From: Halorubrum xinjiangense
Lineage (GTDB): Archaea; Halobacteriota; Halobacteria; Halobacteriales; Haloferacaceae
Assembly (NCBI RefSeq): GCF_900102375.1
Contig: NZ_FNBO01000011.1
Coordinates: 52,870-116,869, forward strand
Direction: 5' to 3'
Length of the DNA: 64,000 bases
Part shown: piece after piece, positions 1-8,477 of the stretch
How positions within the stretch are numbered: the first letter of the stretch is position 1
Layout of the letters: the number at the start of each line of letters is the position of its first letter
Notes under the pieces: generated by a model
Databases searched by the model: none
What the model saw: the letters and a program-made list of their open reading frames with translations, nothing else
Told to the model about the DNA's origin: nothing
Translations under genes and position numbers: made by a program

Positions 1-205
1 CGTTGAAAAACGAGCGCAGGTCGCCGGGGACGCTCCCGACGACGACGTCGAACACCCGCGTGAGCGGGACCGTCTCCTTCCCGTCGTCCGTCGCGATGAC
101 TAACCGTCGCTGACTCAGCAGGACGCGACCTGTCACCGGTTCGTCGGTCTTCAGGGTCCCCGCGTGGACGCGACCGACGAAGTCGGCGACGACGGACTCC
201 TCCAT
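1..205 (-). CDS. CheF-like taxis protein, N-terminal part
   Basis: The gene starts at the ATG read on the minus strand at 205-203 and runs off the left edge, leaving 68 residues. The N-terminus reads MEESVVADFVGRVH, followed by a GRVLLSQRRLVIAT stretch and a VFDVVVGSVPGDL stretch. From memory this pattern fits the haloarchaeal CheF family (former DUF439), which links the CheY/CheD/CheC chemotaxis proteins to the archaellum motor in the cytoplasm. The gene is divergent from the ferredoxin gene. The family call rests on a partial protein and on recall of the family, so it is moderate. Confidence 0.5.
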   Translation of the reverse strand, partial: MEESVVADFVGRVHAGTLKTDEPVTGRVLLSQRRLVIATDDGKETVPLTRVFDVVVGSVPGDLRSFFN

Positions 206-439
206 CGGTGAGTACTGAGCGCCGTACGCTATTTATTGTTACCCACCCCGTATCAGTCATGATAACCGTCTGTCACGCGAGCGGCCGCGGGTCGCCGGGT
301 GGACGGGAACGATCCGAGCGTTCGACGCCGCGAAACTCGTCTGATCGGGCCGAATTTGTTCGGTCGTCGGCGCCCGTTCTCGAAGCGATCGGGTGGGGAA
401 CAGCAAAGCCTAATGAGGTGGGCTTCAAACCATCAGGTG

Positions 440-829
440 ATGCCCACAGTAGAATACCTCAACTACGAAGTGCTCGACGACCACGGCTGGTCGATGGACG
501 ACGACAACCTCTTCGAGGAGGCCGCAGACGCCGGCCTCGACGCCGAAGACTACGGTACCCTCGAAGTGAATCAGGGCGAGTACATCCTCGAATCGGCCGA
601 GGCGCAGGGCTACGACTGGCCCTTCTCGTGCCGTGCCGGCGCGTGCGCGAACTGCGCCTCCATCGTCAAGGAAGGCGACATCGAGATGGACATGCAACAG
701 ATCCTCTCCGACGAGGAGGTCGAAGAGAAGAACGTCCGCCTCACCTGTATCGGCAGCCCGGCAACCGACGAGGTCAAGATCGTCTACAACGCGAAACACC
801 TCGACTACCTGCAGAACCGCGTCATCTAA
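440..829 (+). CDS. Halobacterial-type 2Fe-2S ferredoxin
   Basis: This 129-residue protein is a soluble plant-type 2Fe-2S ferredoxin of the haloarchaeal kind, the electron carrier for oxoacid:ferredoxin oxidoreductases. The cluster ligands are visible in CRAGACANC (residues about 63-71) and the later Cys of LTCIG (about 99). Haloarchaeal members have an extra acidic N-terminal domain, seen here as residues 10-35 rich in Asp and Glu. The ATG at 440 gives the usual family length and the usual N-terminus [10 protein letters not shown]. An upstream in-frame start at 299 would add a basic, unrelated extension and was rejected. The protein is very acidic, as expected for a high-salt cytoplasm. Confidence 0.95.
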   Translation: MPTVEYLNYEVLDDHGWSMDDDNLFEEAADAGLDAEDYGTLEVNQGEYILESAEAQGYDWPFSCRAGACANCASIVKEGDIEMDMQQILSDEEVEEKNVRLTCIGSPATDEVKIVYNAKHLDYLQNRVI

Positions 830-1211
830 GCAGCAGCGTAAAACCCTCGTTAAACAATCGCGGCTCTTCGGAATCAGCTTTGATTTCGTATCCGCGACAT
901 TCACACTATAGAGCCGATCTGTAGCAGGTTCTCTAATCACTAGAGAACTCGGAGCAGAACTTTCTTTTGTAATCCACGACGTTTGGTCACCCTTGAGTCG
1001 ATGTCAGATGCTCGCGCCCCAGCTTCCGATGTACTTGTACCTCCGCTCCGCTCACCCGAGATGTAGTCTCAACACAAAATCCTTTGAATAGCGCCACATC
1101 TCCCGGAAGTACACGCCGACACAGAGTGAACTACCCTTCTTTTCTCGGCAGCTACCACTAGCTCATTGAGATAGGTGTTTGATATCCGACTCGCTGATAC
1201 CTACCCAGAAT
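830..1211. other. Intergenic region with one perfect hairpin
   Basis: No convincing gene is seen in these 382 bases between two convergent genes (ferredoxin, ADP-ribosylglycohydrolase). The only clear structure is an 8-base perfect stem at 928-948 (see separate entry). The sequence has more AT and lower codon regularity than its neighbours. Confidence 0.6.
928..948. terminator. Perfect 8-bp hairpin downstream of ferredoxin
   Basis: GTTCTCTA at 928-935 pairs perfectly with TAGAGAAC at 941-948 around the loop ATCAC. It lies about 100 bases past the ferredoxin stop. There is no T-run directly after it, so calling it a terminator is a guess. It could equally be an operator. Confidence 0.3.
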
Positions 1212-2120
1212 TCACTCTGCTTCCACAAGTTGTGTTGCCAGCGATTCGAGTTCCCCAACTTCATCGATCGCACTCAGCCACCGATCCGGAAGCTGTGACG
1301 CCCCGAACCGCGCACCTGCGACCGCACCCGCAATCGCGCCGATCGTGTCGGTATCTCCACCGCGATTGACCGCAGTCACGATTGCTTCCTCGGCATTCTC
1401 TGCGAATAACCCATCGTGGAGCGCCGTCTGTAGCGAGTGAACGACGTACCCTGACGTCTCCAACGTATCGAGAGAGTCACCACGAGCGAGCGGTTGAAGC
1501 GCCGTCACAAGCTCACCAGGCGCGTCTGAACCGACGCTGTCAAGCGCGTCCTGTAACGGCGTGTCTGTACCTTCAAGAAGGCCTGCCACCGTGAGGTTCA
1601 GCACCGCGCAGCCGTACGTACACCGCGGGTCAGCGTGCGTGATCTGCGAGGACTGGCGGCTCACCTCCACGAGTCGTTCCCGGTCTGTCGCGTACGGAAT
1701 GGCGAGCGGCGCGCATCGCATCACACTCCCGTTGCCCGCATTCTGGCCTTCAGGGCTCGTCTCCCAGACGTGCTGGCCTGCTTCGTCCCACTCGTCACCG
1801 TGTTTCAGTCGGCTGAGCGACTTCATCGTCATCCGTCCGATGTCGAACGGGTTACTGTCATACCACGCGACGAACCGCTCGGCAATGTCTGCCGGATCGA
1901 ACTCGTGTTGCTCAACGAGACTCCGCGCAATACACAGCGCTTGCTCGGTGTCGTCTGTGATCGTCCCAGCGGGCTGGTTCCACGTTCCGTGCCCAATCAT
2001 CTCGTCGAGCTGCCCGTGCTCAGCCCGAATCTCGGACGCAGACACAAACTCAACCGGCCGGCCAAGCGCATCTCCACAGGCGATCCCACAGAGAACACCA
2101 CGAGCTCGATCGGTATCCAT
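1212..2120 (-). CDS. ADP-ribosylglycohydrolase family protein
   Basis: This 302-residue protein belongs to the DraG/ARH family, which removes ADP-ribose from modified proteins or other ADP-ribosylated substrates using two metal ions. The N-terminus has the family's G-x-GDALG element (CGIACGDALGRPVE, residues 11-24). The metal-binding TDDT is at residues 55-58 and the second acidic site GGDTDTIGAIAG is near residue 250. Length is normal for the family and both metal sites are intact, so it should be active. The substrate cannot be told from sequence. Neighbours are unrelated. Confidence 0.88.
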   Translation of the reverse strand: MDTDRARGVLCGIACGDALGRPVEFVSASEIRAEHGQLDEMIGHGTWNQPAGTITDDTEQALCIARSLVEQHEFDPADIAERFVAWYDSNPFDIGRMTMKSLSRLKHGDEWDEAGQHVWETSPEGQNAGNGSVMRCAPLAIPYATDRERLVEVSRQSSQITHADPRCTYGCAVLNLTVAGLLEGTDTPLQDALDSVGSDAPGELVTALQPLARGDSLDTLETSGYVVHSLQTALHDGLFAENAEEAIVTAVNRGGDTDTIGAIAGAVAGARFGASQLPDRWLSAIDEVGELESLATQLVEAE

Positions 2121-2321
2121 ACGTCACACTACATGATCCTCGACGAAAAGTGTCGGGTGAGAAGTACTGCTTCGGTTGTCTCTGTATCGCAGCTGAAGGT
2201 TCTGGTGGACTCCGACTACAGCGGTCCCATTTCGGCGTCTGCGATCGGGTCAGATAGCTTTCTCAACAGAAACCGGAATCGGAATTCAAATGGCCGAATG
2301 GTTGTAACACGGGATGTCCGA

Positions 2322-2537
2322 ATGTCAGAAGATAGCAGTTCTACCCACGTACCCAGCCAGCCCGTTGTCGTCCAAGAAGATACCCATCAAAACGAAATTC
2401 CGGAGAATATCGACTCAGAGCTGTATTCGGCAGATAGCCCCACTAACTCGTTCCATGAGTTCACAATCGAGCGTGGGGATGAGCTTGTTGAAGCACTTCG
2501 CAATAACGGCTACACAGTAGAATTCAGAGACCAGTAA
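2322..2537 (+). CDS. Small acidic hypothetical protein
   Basis: This 71-residue acidic protein starts MSEDSSSTHVPSQ and ends with HEFTIERGDELVEALRNNGYTVEFRDQ. The C-terminal third looks like a small folded unit, predicted beta-alpha-beta. I do not recognise the family. The ATG at 2322 was chosen. An ATG at 2298 would add eight residues. The longer open frame upstream is only the antisense of the ADP-ribosylglycohydrolase gene. Confidence 0.55.
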   Translation: MSEDSSSTHVPSQPVVVQEDTHQNEIPENIDSELYSADSPTNSFHEFTIERGDELVEALRNNGYTVEFRDQ

Positions 2538-2560
2538 CGTCTCGACATCCAAGATGGACG

Positions 2561-2857
2561 TCATCTATCTTGCTCTGATAGCCCACCCTTCTCATCGGTC
2601 TTCTGTTTGTCTCGATCTCGCTCGTCACAGAGTTCCATCGTGGCTGATCTCTCTTCTTTTTCGCTCTCAGACGCAAGTCCACCGCGAATATCGGACGGGC
2701 GCTTGACCGATTGAATCACCACCTCTCCTTCCTCAGTTTCAATAAACCGGACTCGTCCCGGCGTGTCGATGTTGAGCTTCTCACGAAAGTCTTGGGGGAT
2801 CGTCACCTCCCCCTGGCTCGTGACAGTGAAGACCGTTGCGTCGTGAGAATCGCTCAT
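2561..2857 (-). CDS. AbrB/SpoVT-type DNA-binding protein
   Basis: This 98-residue protein has an N-terminal swapped-hairpin AbrB domain (residues 8-50). The family pattern is visible: VTSQGEVTIPQDFREKLNI followed by a strand ending VVIQSV. Such proteins are usually antitoxins of VapC-type toxins or transcription regulators. The second half (55-98) is charged and probably disordered. No PIN-domain toxin is next to it, so it is either an orphan antitoxin or a regulator. Confidence 0.85.
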   Translation of the reverse strand: MSDSHDATVFTVTSQGEVTIPQDFREKLNIDTPGRVRFIETEEGEVVIQSVKRPSDIRGGLASESEKEERSATMELCDERDRDKQKTDEKGGLSEQDR

Positions 2858-2891
2858 GAGTACTGAAATTGGTTTAGTGCTACTTTGATCT

Positions 2892-3095
2892 TTGGCCCTG
2901 TTGGAATTCTTTCTCGTCGTACAAGAGGAATTGTCAGACGACGATTTCCAAGATTCCGCGAGCTATTATGGTATCGAGGACATCGTGACGGAACTCATAG
3001 AACTTCTTCGCTCAGAAGGAGAGACCGCATCGGACAACACACCACGATGGGAAGAGTTCGAGACACTGGCTTCCGAGTACGAGGTAGCTCTCTGA
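2892..3095 (+). CDS. Short unrecognised open frame, possibly a gene remnant
   Basis: A 67-codon frame starts with TTG and encodes an acidic peptide (FLVVQEELSDDDFQDSASYY, then IVTELIELLRSEGE). The composition is halophile-like and two helices are likely, but there is no good start codon or promoter. It may be the 3' remnant of a larger gene broken at its 5' end, about 35 bases upstream of the AbrB gene start and divergent from it. Confidence 0.3.
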   Translation: MALLEFFLVVQEELSDDDFQDSASYYGIEDIVTELIELLRSEGETASDNTPRWEEFETLASEYEVAL

Positions 3096-3175
3096 GCTAG
3101 GAATCAACGTTCCTCGTCCGCGCTCCGCCAGCAGTTCTGTGAACTTGTGAGTCTCATGGGGGACGACCTGACAGT

Positions 3176-3799
3176 CTAGGCTGTCCCGCGATCGGTTGTC
3201 GGAAGTTCCTCGTCAATGCCGACATCGTGCCCAGCGGCGTACCCGTTCAGCTTGGCAGCGATTGGCGACTCACGCAACTCGTCGTCGCCGTATCCCGCCG
3301 TCTCAAACGCGTCCATGAGCGAGGAGACGGACCGCAGCTTGTACTTCTGGTGATAATCCTCAGCAGGATAGAAGCGTGAGAGCTGCTCGATGCGTGTTCC
3401 GATCCCATCGGCAGTGAGCCCTCGCGTCGTGAGAAATTCGTCGAGGACTGCTCGTTGGTCTTCCGTCCCAGCGAACACGATGTTCTGATACTGTGTTTTT
3501 CTGGTCTGGTGCTGCGGATTGTGTGATTCAAACACCCGATTCAGAAGGTCTCGATACGCTACCGTGTCGGGATCGAACTCAACTTGGAACACTTCCGTGT
3601 GGTCGCCTAACGCGTGATACGTCGGATCGTGTTTTGTACCGCCGGCGTAGCCGACCCGGGTACGAACGACGCCGTCCATCGCACCGAACTGGGCATCAGG
3701 TCCCCAGAAGCAGCCGATTCCGAACGTCGCCGTGGCAGTCTCCGCACTATCCATCGCACGGCGGTCGTACTCGCGTATCTGTGTTTGTGTGAGCGTCAT
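3176..3799 (-). CDS. msrA: Peptide methionine sulfoxide reductase MsrA
   Basis: MsrA reduces methionine-S-sulfoxide in oxidised proteins. The catalytic motif GCFWG is at residues 29-33 with nucleophile Cys30. The family block GYAGG, the strand region TEVFQVEFDP, and AEDYHQKYKLR near the C-terminus are all present. The protein is 207 residues from the ATG at 3799. An upstream ATG at 3853 would add 18 basic residues without family support. The gene stands alone, with no msrB nearby. Confidence 0.93.
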   Translation of the reverse strand: MTLTQTQIREYDRRAMDSAETATATFGIGCFWGPDAQFGAMDGVVRTRVGYAGGTKHDPTYHALGDHTEVFQVEFDPDTVAYRDLLNRVFESHNPQHQTRKTQYQNIVFAGTEDQRAVLDEFLTTRGLTADGIGTRIEQLSRFYPAEDYHQKYKLRSVSSLMDAFETAGYGDDELRESPIAAKLNGYAAGHDVGIDEELPTTDRGTA

Positions 3800-4093
3800 T
3801 GGAGTCACCAGCCTCGAGAGTCGCCGGAGCGCGGGTCGTGGATCCCACCGCATCTATCACCAGTTAGGCTCGCAGCCGTATATGCTGAGCGTCGATATCC
3901 ATGCGCAGTCGGCAGCGAAAAGACACTCTCGGCGTCGTGAGCTGCTGTGGAGTGCGGTCGACGGTTCGGGTCATCGAATACTCGACCTACTGAGTTTGCC
4001 CATCTCCTAATTGTACTAAGTTAGCTCGCGGCCGATCTGGTGAGATACGGGAAGGAAGCAGCGACGATTGACCAACCCGGGTGCGGGTGGCCG

Positions 4094-4498
4094 TTAGGGC
4101 GCTGCCGCGCCGATGTCCCCGTTAGATCTCGCAAAGGGAATGTCGATTTCGAGGCCGTCGTAGGTCAGTTTCGGTTTCTTCGCGTGACCTGCTCCGCCAC
4201 CTTCGAACTCGATAACGCCGATATCGTCGAGTTCAGAGAGGTTTCGGTGAACCTGTTTGTAGTCCCGGTCCACCAGTTCGGCAGCTTCGCGGATACTTTC
4301 GGGTTCGTGTTCAGATATTGCCTCTAACAACTCCAAGTTCTTCGGACTGAGGAGTCGGCTGAGTTCAGCGTACGAGCCGAAGTTCAGTACCGGCTGGGCG
4401 TCGTCGAGATCCTCACCCTCCTGAGCGGCCTTGATGCGACTGCGCGTGCGCTGATCGAGGCGGTCGCGTTCGCCGACGGTGACTTTGAGTGTGGGCAT
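4094..4498 (-). CDS. Winged-helix protein of the HVO_A0114-like family, likely antitoxin
   Basis: This 134-residue protein carries an N-terminal strand (MPTLKVTVGERDRLDQR), then NFGSYAELSRLLSPKNLELLEAI and a winged helix around residues 60-110 (REAAELVDRDYKQVHRNLSELDDIGVIEF). This pattern is common in haloarchaea as a putative transcription regulator (HVO_A0114-like, from memory). It follows the TumE-like gene by only 23 bases on the same strand, so the two probably form a toxin-antitoxin operon with this as the DNA-binding antitoxin. The start at 4498 matches the family; a longer start at 4540 overlaps the upstream gene. Confidence 0.75.
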   Translation of the reverse strand: MPTLKVTVGERDRLDQRTRSRIKAAQEGEDLDDAQPVLNFGSYAELSRLLSPKNLELLEAISEHEPESIREAAELVDRDYKQVHRNLSELDDIGVIEFEGGGAGHAKKPKLTYDGLEIDIPFARSNGDIGAAAP

Positions 4499-4521
4499 GG
4501 TATGTCTCTCCCGGAGGCGTC

Positions 4522-4827
4522 CTACTCTGACCAGTCCCACGAAACGGGAGTCATTTCTTCAACGTCACGCTTGAAGCGGTCGTAAAGCGTCAGCATTTCT
4601 GGGAACTGAATGATTTCGACATCGTCCCCGATGTGGCGCTCGTGACCTTTCCTCCGTTCGTGAGCGTTGTCGTAGCGGAGGATGGTGTCGCCACCGACTT
4701 CCCCGAGGTGTAGACCGTAGTCCCACCCGCTCGGGTACTTCTCATCCTCCGTCTGCCGGATGGTCACACTGACAACGTAGCCATCTTTGACATCCTTCCA
4801 ATCTTCGATGGTGGTGTAGGACGCCAT
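4522..4827 (-). CDS. TumE-like (DUF6516) putative toxin
   Basis: This 101-residue protein is predicted mostly beta, and contains LRYDNAHERRKGHERHIGDDVE around residues 50-72. That YDNA...H..HIGD pattern is typical, as I recall it, of the TumE/DUF6516 family of small toxins. It is the first gene of a two-gene operon with the winged-helix protein downstream. An AT-rich TATA-like stretch (GTATAAGCC on the minus strand near 4860) lies upstream. The toxic activity is inferred from the pairing, not shown by a known active site. Confidence 0.65.
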   Translation of the reverse strand: MASYTTIEDWKDVKDGYVVSVTIRQTEDEKYPSGWDYGLHLGEVGGDTILRYDNAHERRKGHERHIGDDVEIIQFPEMLTLYDRFKRDVEEMTPVSWDWSE

Positions 4828-4910
4828 CCGTCATCCTATGTTATCACCTCCATATGTATAAGCCTATGGACCCCACGACATAGGTATAGTCGGCTCAGAC
4901 AGGTTCAGGT

Positions 4911-5443
4911 GGTTCTGTTGAGCCCTGAAAAGGTGATCTGTTTTGCTCCGATCTGGTCAATACAGAGGACGCACGGATTGTTTTGTGTAGTTGTTTCACC
5001 GACAATTCTTAGTTACGGGATATGTTATTAGCCCACATGTTCGATCTGTTCGGCGGCGACGATGACCATGATGATCGTGTAGAGTCCCAGGCAGACTTGT
5101 TCAGAGATCTCGGCTATTCAGACATTCGAGCCGATCACACATCAGAATACCCGGACCCAAAGAAACGAAACGGCCGGATCCCCGATGTGACCGCTGATAA
5201 TCCGTTTGGGCGTGACCCTGTAGTTGAAATCGATACTGGGAAAGATACCTCAAAAAGAGACCAGCGTCAACTTAATGATCTCTCATCAGGACTTGATCCG
5301 AATGAGACTCTAATTCAGGTTGACGAAGATGATCGGCTTGTTGACGGCTGGTAAGACCATCTGAATACTCGCGCGATTAGCAGTCTTTAGCCACCGGCTG
5401 TTTCACCATATTGTATATCTGAAGAATAGATTTCAACAGAGCC
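4911..5443 (+). mobile_element. Transposase-less cassette with IS5-type ends
   Basis: The right end (5391-5443) matches the right end of the IS near 64,000: CGGCTGTTT, then CTGAAGAATA, then TTTCAACAGAGCC. The left end at 4911 (GGTTCTGTTGA) is a decayed copy of GGCTCTGTTGA, with the shared subterminal block GTGAT.TGTT and TCAATACAGA as at 13698. The 533-base unit contains one gene (5037-5354) and no transposase. Flanks GTTCAGGT and GCTCACTC match at only 4 of 8 bases, so any target duplication has decayed. Confidence 0.5.
5037..5354 (+). CDS. Hypothetical cassette gene, possible small nuclease-fold protein
   Basis: This 105-residue, very acidic protein starts MFDLFGGDDDHDD. The middle reads RNGRIPDVTADNPFG, then DPVVEIDTGKD and LIQVDED at the end. 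An Asp followed by a strand with Glu-x-Asp is loosely like a PD-(D/E)XK core, but the Lys is displaced, so this is only a suggestion. It is the single gene between the IS5-type ends at 4911 and 5443. An in-frame start at 5022 would add five residues. Confidence 0.55.
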   Translation: MFDLFGGDDDHDDRVESQADLFRDLGYSDIRADHTSEYPDPKKRNGRIPDVTADNPFGRDPVVEIDTGKDTSKRDQRQLNDLSSGLDPNETLIQVDEDDRLVDGW

Positions 5444-5576
5444 GCTCACTCATATTGTTGGGTTCCGTGACGAACCGCTGTATATGCCGCGTGGAGCGCG
5501 TCGAATAGGGTGGGATCGTGTTATCATCTCCACACACTTCGGTGACTCGAAAACACCAGAACTCGGTCAACCCTGG

Positions 5577-5873
5577 TCAGGTATCGTCATCAGACGGTGG
5601 TCGTTTTGACAGTCGATCGAACCGATCTTGCGCTGCCGAGGATCGTTCCGCTGTCTCTTCAGGCTCGTATACTGCTTCCTCAATATCTCCATCACGAAGC
5701 GTTACTGTGAGGATTGCGTCGGCGTGCTGCGCATCTGTAGGAAACTGTGCTGCGTCGATCACAGCGTTCCCAACTTCGTCTCCATCGCGTTCGAAAAACA
5801 CGGTTGCGTAGCCGTCTTCGACGCTGTCGATAACAGCCGTGTACGTGCCGTCAGGTAGCTCAACTGGCGACAT
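5577..5873 (-). CDS. DUF3006 domain protein
   Basis: This 98-residue protein is predicted mainly beta in its first 70 residues: DGTYTAVIDSVEDGYATVFFE, then an AQFPTDAQHADAILTVTLRDG element. This is the pattern of DUF3006 proteins, small beta-barrel partners found beside ComEC-like metallo-hydrolases. Its ATG overlaps the stop of the upstream hydrolase gene (TAATG), so the two are translationally coupled. The C-terminal 25 residues are charged and probably flexible. Function of the family is not known. Confidence 0.75.
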   Translation of the reverse strand: MSPVELPDGTYTAVIDSVEDGYATVFFERDGDEVGNAVIDAAQFPTDAQHADAILTVTLRDGDIEEAVYEPEETAERSSAAQDRFDRLSKRPPSDDDT

Positions 5874-7291
5874 TAGTATTGCTCCTCCACGACACGCTCA
5901 CCATCATCTGTTGTGACTATCACTGTATCGCCATTATTGTTCCATATTGGAGAGCCCGACCCCCAGTACAGTTCGGTTTCCGTATTGGTCCCGCTCCCAG
6001 TTCGAAGCGTTAGGGTTGCTTCTGGGCCGATCGTGACGTCATCAGGGATCGTGTAGGTGTGCCCAGCGTCATCAGCGACGGTCCATCCGGAGACATCAAG
6101 CGGGTCGTCTCCCGTGTTCTCGAAGACGATGTACTCGTCATTGAGGTTCTCCCGATCATCGCCTTCTGCATCGGCGTTGATTTCTGCGACTGCGAGCGTC
6201 ACGTTCTCAGTCGACGTCTCGTCATCATCGTCTTCTGTAGAATCGTCACTCCCGCCCGAATCAATCGCCCCAGTCCCAGCTCCGCCAAGCCGGTCGCGTT
6301 CAGTCACTGTGCCGGTCGTCCCTGGTTCGACAGCATCCCCATCACGAAGCGCACCGGGGTCTGTCGGGGCAGCCACCTGGGTTTGAACGGAGACTGCGCT
6401 CCCGTCGCTCACAAGCACGATGTCACCGTGCGTCGCGGTCCAATACGTCGGGATCGACCGATCCGACAATCGCTGTAGCACCTCATCGTTCGGGTGCTCG
6501 TACTGCGAATCATACGCGCTTGACACCACGACTGCTTCCGGCTGTACCGCATCAAGGAACGCTTCACTCGATGAGCTCGCAGAGCCGTGGTGTCCGGCTT
6601 TCAGCACCGTGGATTGTAACTGCTCGCCGTACCTCTCAACGAGGTATGCTTCCTGGTCGTCTTCGGCATCACCAGACAACAGAAAGCTTGTCTCTCCGTA
6701 CGTGAGCTTCAACACGATGCTGTTCTCGTTGCGCCCTTCATTCTCTAGATACGGCTCCGGTGGCCCTAACACATCAACGGTGACCGCACCGAACGCAAGC
6801 GAGTCACCTTCTCGTGTCTCGTACAGCGTCACATCGTGCTCCTCGATCGCATCAAGGTACTCCCCGTACGTTTGTGTGCTCGCGGCGATCCCGGGATCGT
6901 ACACCGCACCGACCCCGTCTGCCTCCGTCTCGTAGTAGTCGATGATCGCTGCGTTCCCACCAATGTGGTCAGCATCGTTGTGTGACGTGACGAGATGGTC
7001 GATCCGCGTGATGTCGTGGCGTTGTAGATAGTCGATGACGTACTCGCCGTCATCGTTGTAGTGTCCGGTATCAACGAGCATCGTCTCCCCATCCGGCTCG
7101 ATAATGAGCGTGCTCACTGATTGCCCGACATTGATATAGTGGACTTCGACGGTCCCGTTTGTCGTCGCTACAGATTCTGTGTTATTCTCTGGTGTGGACT
7201 CTCCTGGTGTCGAATCACCAGGGGCCGTACCCGCACAACCAGCGAGCACGACCATTACCCCGACGACAACCAACAGCACCCCGCGTCTCAT
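5873..7291 (-). CDS. Secreted ComEC/Rec2-like metallo-hydrolase lipoprotein with lamin-tail domain
   Basis: The 472-residue protein has a lipoprotein signal (lipobox VLAGC, Cys19 from the ATG at 7291; a start two codons upstream is possible). A metallo-beta-lactamase domain of the ComEC C-terminal type spans about residues 45-310: VDTGH, the metal motif SHNDADHIGG, LLSGDAEDD and KAGHHGSASS. An acidic Ser/Asp/Glu linker follows, then a C-terminal lamin-tail domain (about 365-470, IVFENTGDDPLDVSGWTV). It is predicted to act outside the membrane as a nuclease or phosphodiesterase, and is coupled to the DUF3006 gene. Confidence 0.88.
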   Translation of the reverse strand: MRRGVLLVVVGVMVVLAGCAGTAPGDSTPGESTPENNTESVATTNGTVEVHYINVGQSVSTLIIEPDGETMLVDTGHYNDDGEYVIDYLQRHDITRIDHLVTSHNDADHIGGNAAIIDYYETEADGVGAVYDPGIAASTQTYGEYLDAIEEHDVTLYETREGDSLAFGAVTVDVLGPPEPYLENEGRNENSIVLKLTYGETSFLLSGDAEDDQEAYLVERYGEQLQSTVLKAGHHGSASSSSEAFLDAVQPEAVVVSSAYDSQYEHPNDEVLQRLSDRSIPTYWTATHGDIVLVSDGSAVSVQTQVAAPTDPGALRDGDAVEPGTTGTVTERDRLGGAGTGAIDSGGSDDSTEDDDDETSTENVTLAVAEINADAEGDDRENLNDEYIVFENTGDDPLDVSGWTVADDAGHTYTIPDDVTIGPEATLTLRTGSGTNTETELYWGSGSPIWNNNGDTVIVTTDDGERVVEEQY

Positions 7292-7371
7292 ACACACCAG
7301 TCTGGCGGAAGCGTGTTGAGCGTTCGGATGGCGTACTCATCGTCGAATCAACCCGCACAGTCTGTGGAGCT

Positions 7372-8217
7372 CTAGTTTCGGTCACCCAGTGCTCTCCTGC
7401 CCCAGATGACTCCAAGCGTCACCAGCATCCCAGTCGTGAATCCTGTGCCATGCGCAACGACGTTCACGAAGCGACGGCTCGCATCGAGTTCAACTTGGAA
7501 TAGCACAGCAATCAGGGCCACCACGACAACCCATCCGACACCCACACGCACCCCCGCATCACGACCGTGGGCCCAGGCACGTCGCACCCGTTGAATCAGA
7601 GGTCTGTGATGCGCCCCGATTCCGAACAGAATTACACTCGTCACCCCAAGGGCGATTCCCGCGATTTCCGGCAGCACATCGGATGTGACCGACAGCACGG
7701 TGAGTGACGCAACTGTTACTGTCCCTACCGTGACCATGCCAGCCGCATACCCGTACCACGCCGTCACTGATCCAAGCAGTACCACGTACAACATCCCACC
7801 AAACGCGCTCACCACCCCAGAAAATCCGCTTGCCGTCGTCACCTCCGCAACGACTTCCCACTGAAGCAGGAGGACCCAGTAATCAACGAGCTTCGTCACT
7901 GGCGGCGCAACCACAACGCACCCAGCGGTAGCGAGCCAAAACGTGCGTCGACGTCCTCGCTTGGCGAGCAGTGCGTATATCGAACCGACCACAACAGCGT
8001 ACCACGCAACGTTCGACACGAGGTGCGACCAACTGTCGTGGACCGCTGCCGCTGTCCATGCTGACACCAGCGACGGCTCCCCATACGTGAACACAAGCTC
8101 TGTCCGGAGTGACTCAGGGAACAACAGATGGATCGCAACAAGGAGACCACCCACCCCAGCCAGTATCGTCGCCTCTACCGACTGTTTGAGTGTAGATACA
8201 GGTGGGACTCCACTCAT
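7372..8217 (-). CDS. Rhomboid-family intramembrane serine protease
   Basis: This 281-residue protein has about seven predicted transmembrane helices. Rhomboid hallmarks are visible: HDSWSHLVSNVAWY in the first half, the catalytic-serine motif SGFSGVVSAFGG in a middle helix, and the catalytic His in VAHGTGFTTGM near the C-terminus. It should cleave membrane proteins within the bilayer; the substrate is unknown. A long loop rich in Arg (RVRRAWAHGRD) lies before the last two helices. The gene is 80 bases upstream of the ComEC-like lipoprotein gene on the same strand and may share its transcript. Confidence 0.8.
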   Translation of the reverse strand: MSGVPPVSTLKQSVEATILAGVGGLLVAIHLLFPESLRTELVFTYGEPSLVSAWTAAAVHDSWSHLVSNVAWYAVVVGSIYALLAKRGRRRTFWLATAGCVVVAPPVTKLVDYWVLLLQWEVVAEVTTASGFSGVVSAFGGMLYVVLLGSVTAWYGYAAGMVTVGTVTVASLTVLSVTSDVLPEIAGIALGVTSVILFGIGAHHRPLIQRVRRAWAHGRDAGVRVGVGWVVVVALIAVLFQVELDASRRFVNVVAHGTGFTTGMLVTLGVIWGRRALGDRN

Positions 8218-8477
8218 TGCCGTGGCGTAGCCGAGTCAGATGGAAAAACATCAAGAAGTGGCTCTGTTGAAATCCTCAACCGGTGATATGTTCTTAGCGT
8301 TCTGCTGAATACAGAGCGCAAATCTTGTACGATGCTAGCCGTTTGAGACAAGTTGATCCTAGTCAGTGTAGGGAGTATACACCTCAACGGGAGACTGCCT
8401 ATCGAAAATCCACTAGACACGCTGTGACCGATTCAGAGCGTGTGTGTGAAATTTAGCGATGATCCGTCGCTTGTCTG

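Noticed and set aside
208..439. Upstream extension of the ferredoxin gene and an overlapping frame from 208
   Set aside because: The extension is Arg-rich and unlike ferredoxins; the ATG at 440 gives the known haloarchaeal N-terminus.
928..948. Riboswitch or small RNA in the ferredoxin downstream region
   Set aside because: A single short hairpin without further structure is not enough evidence.
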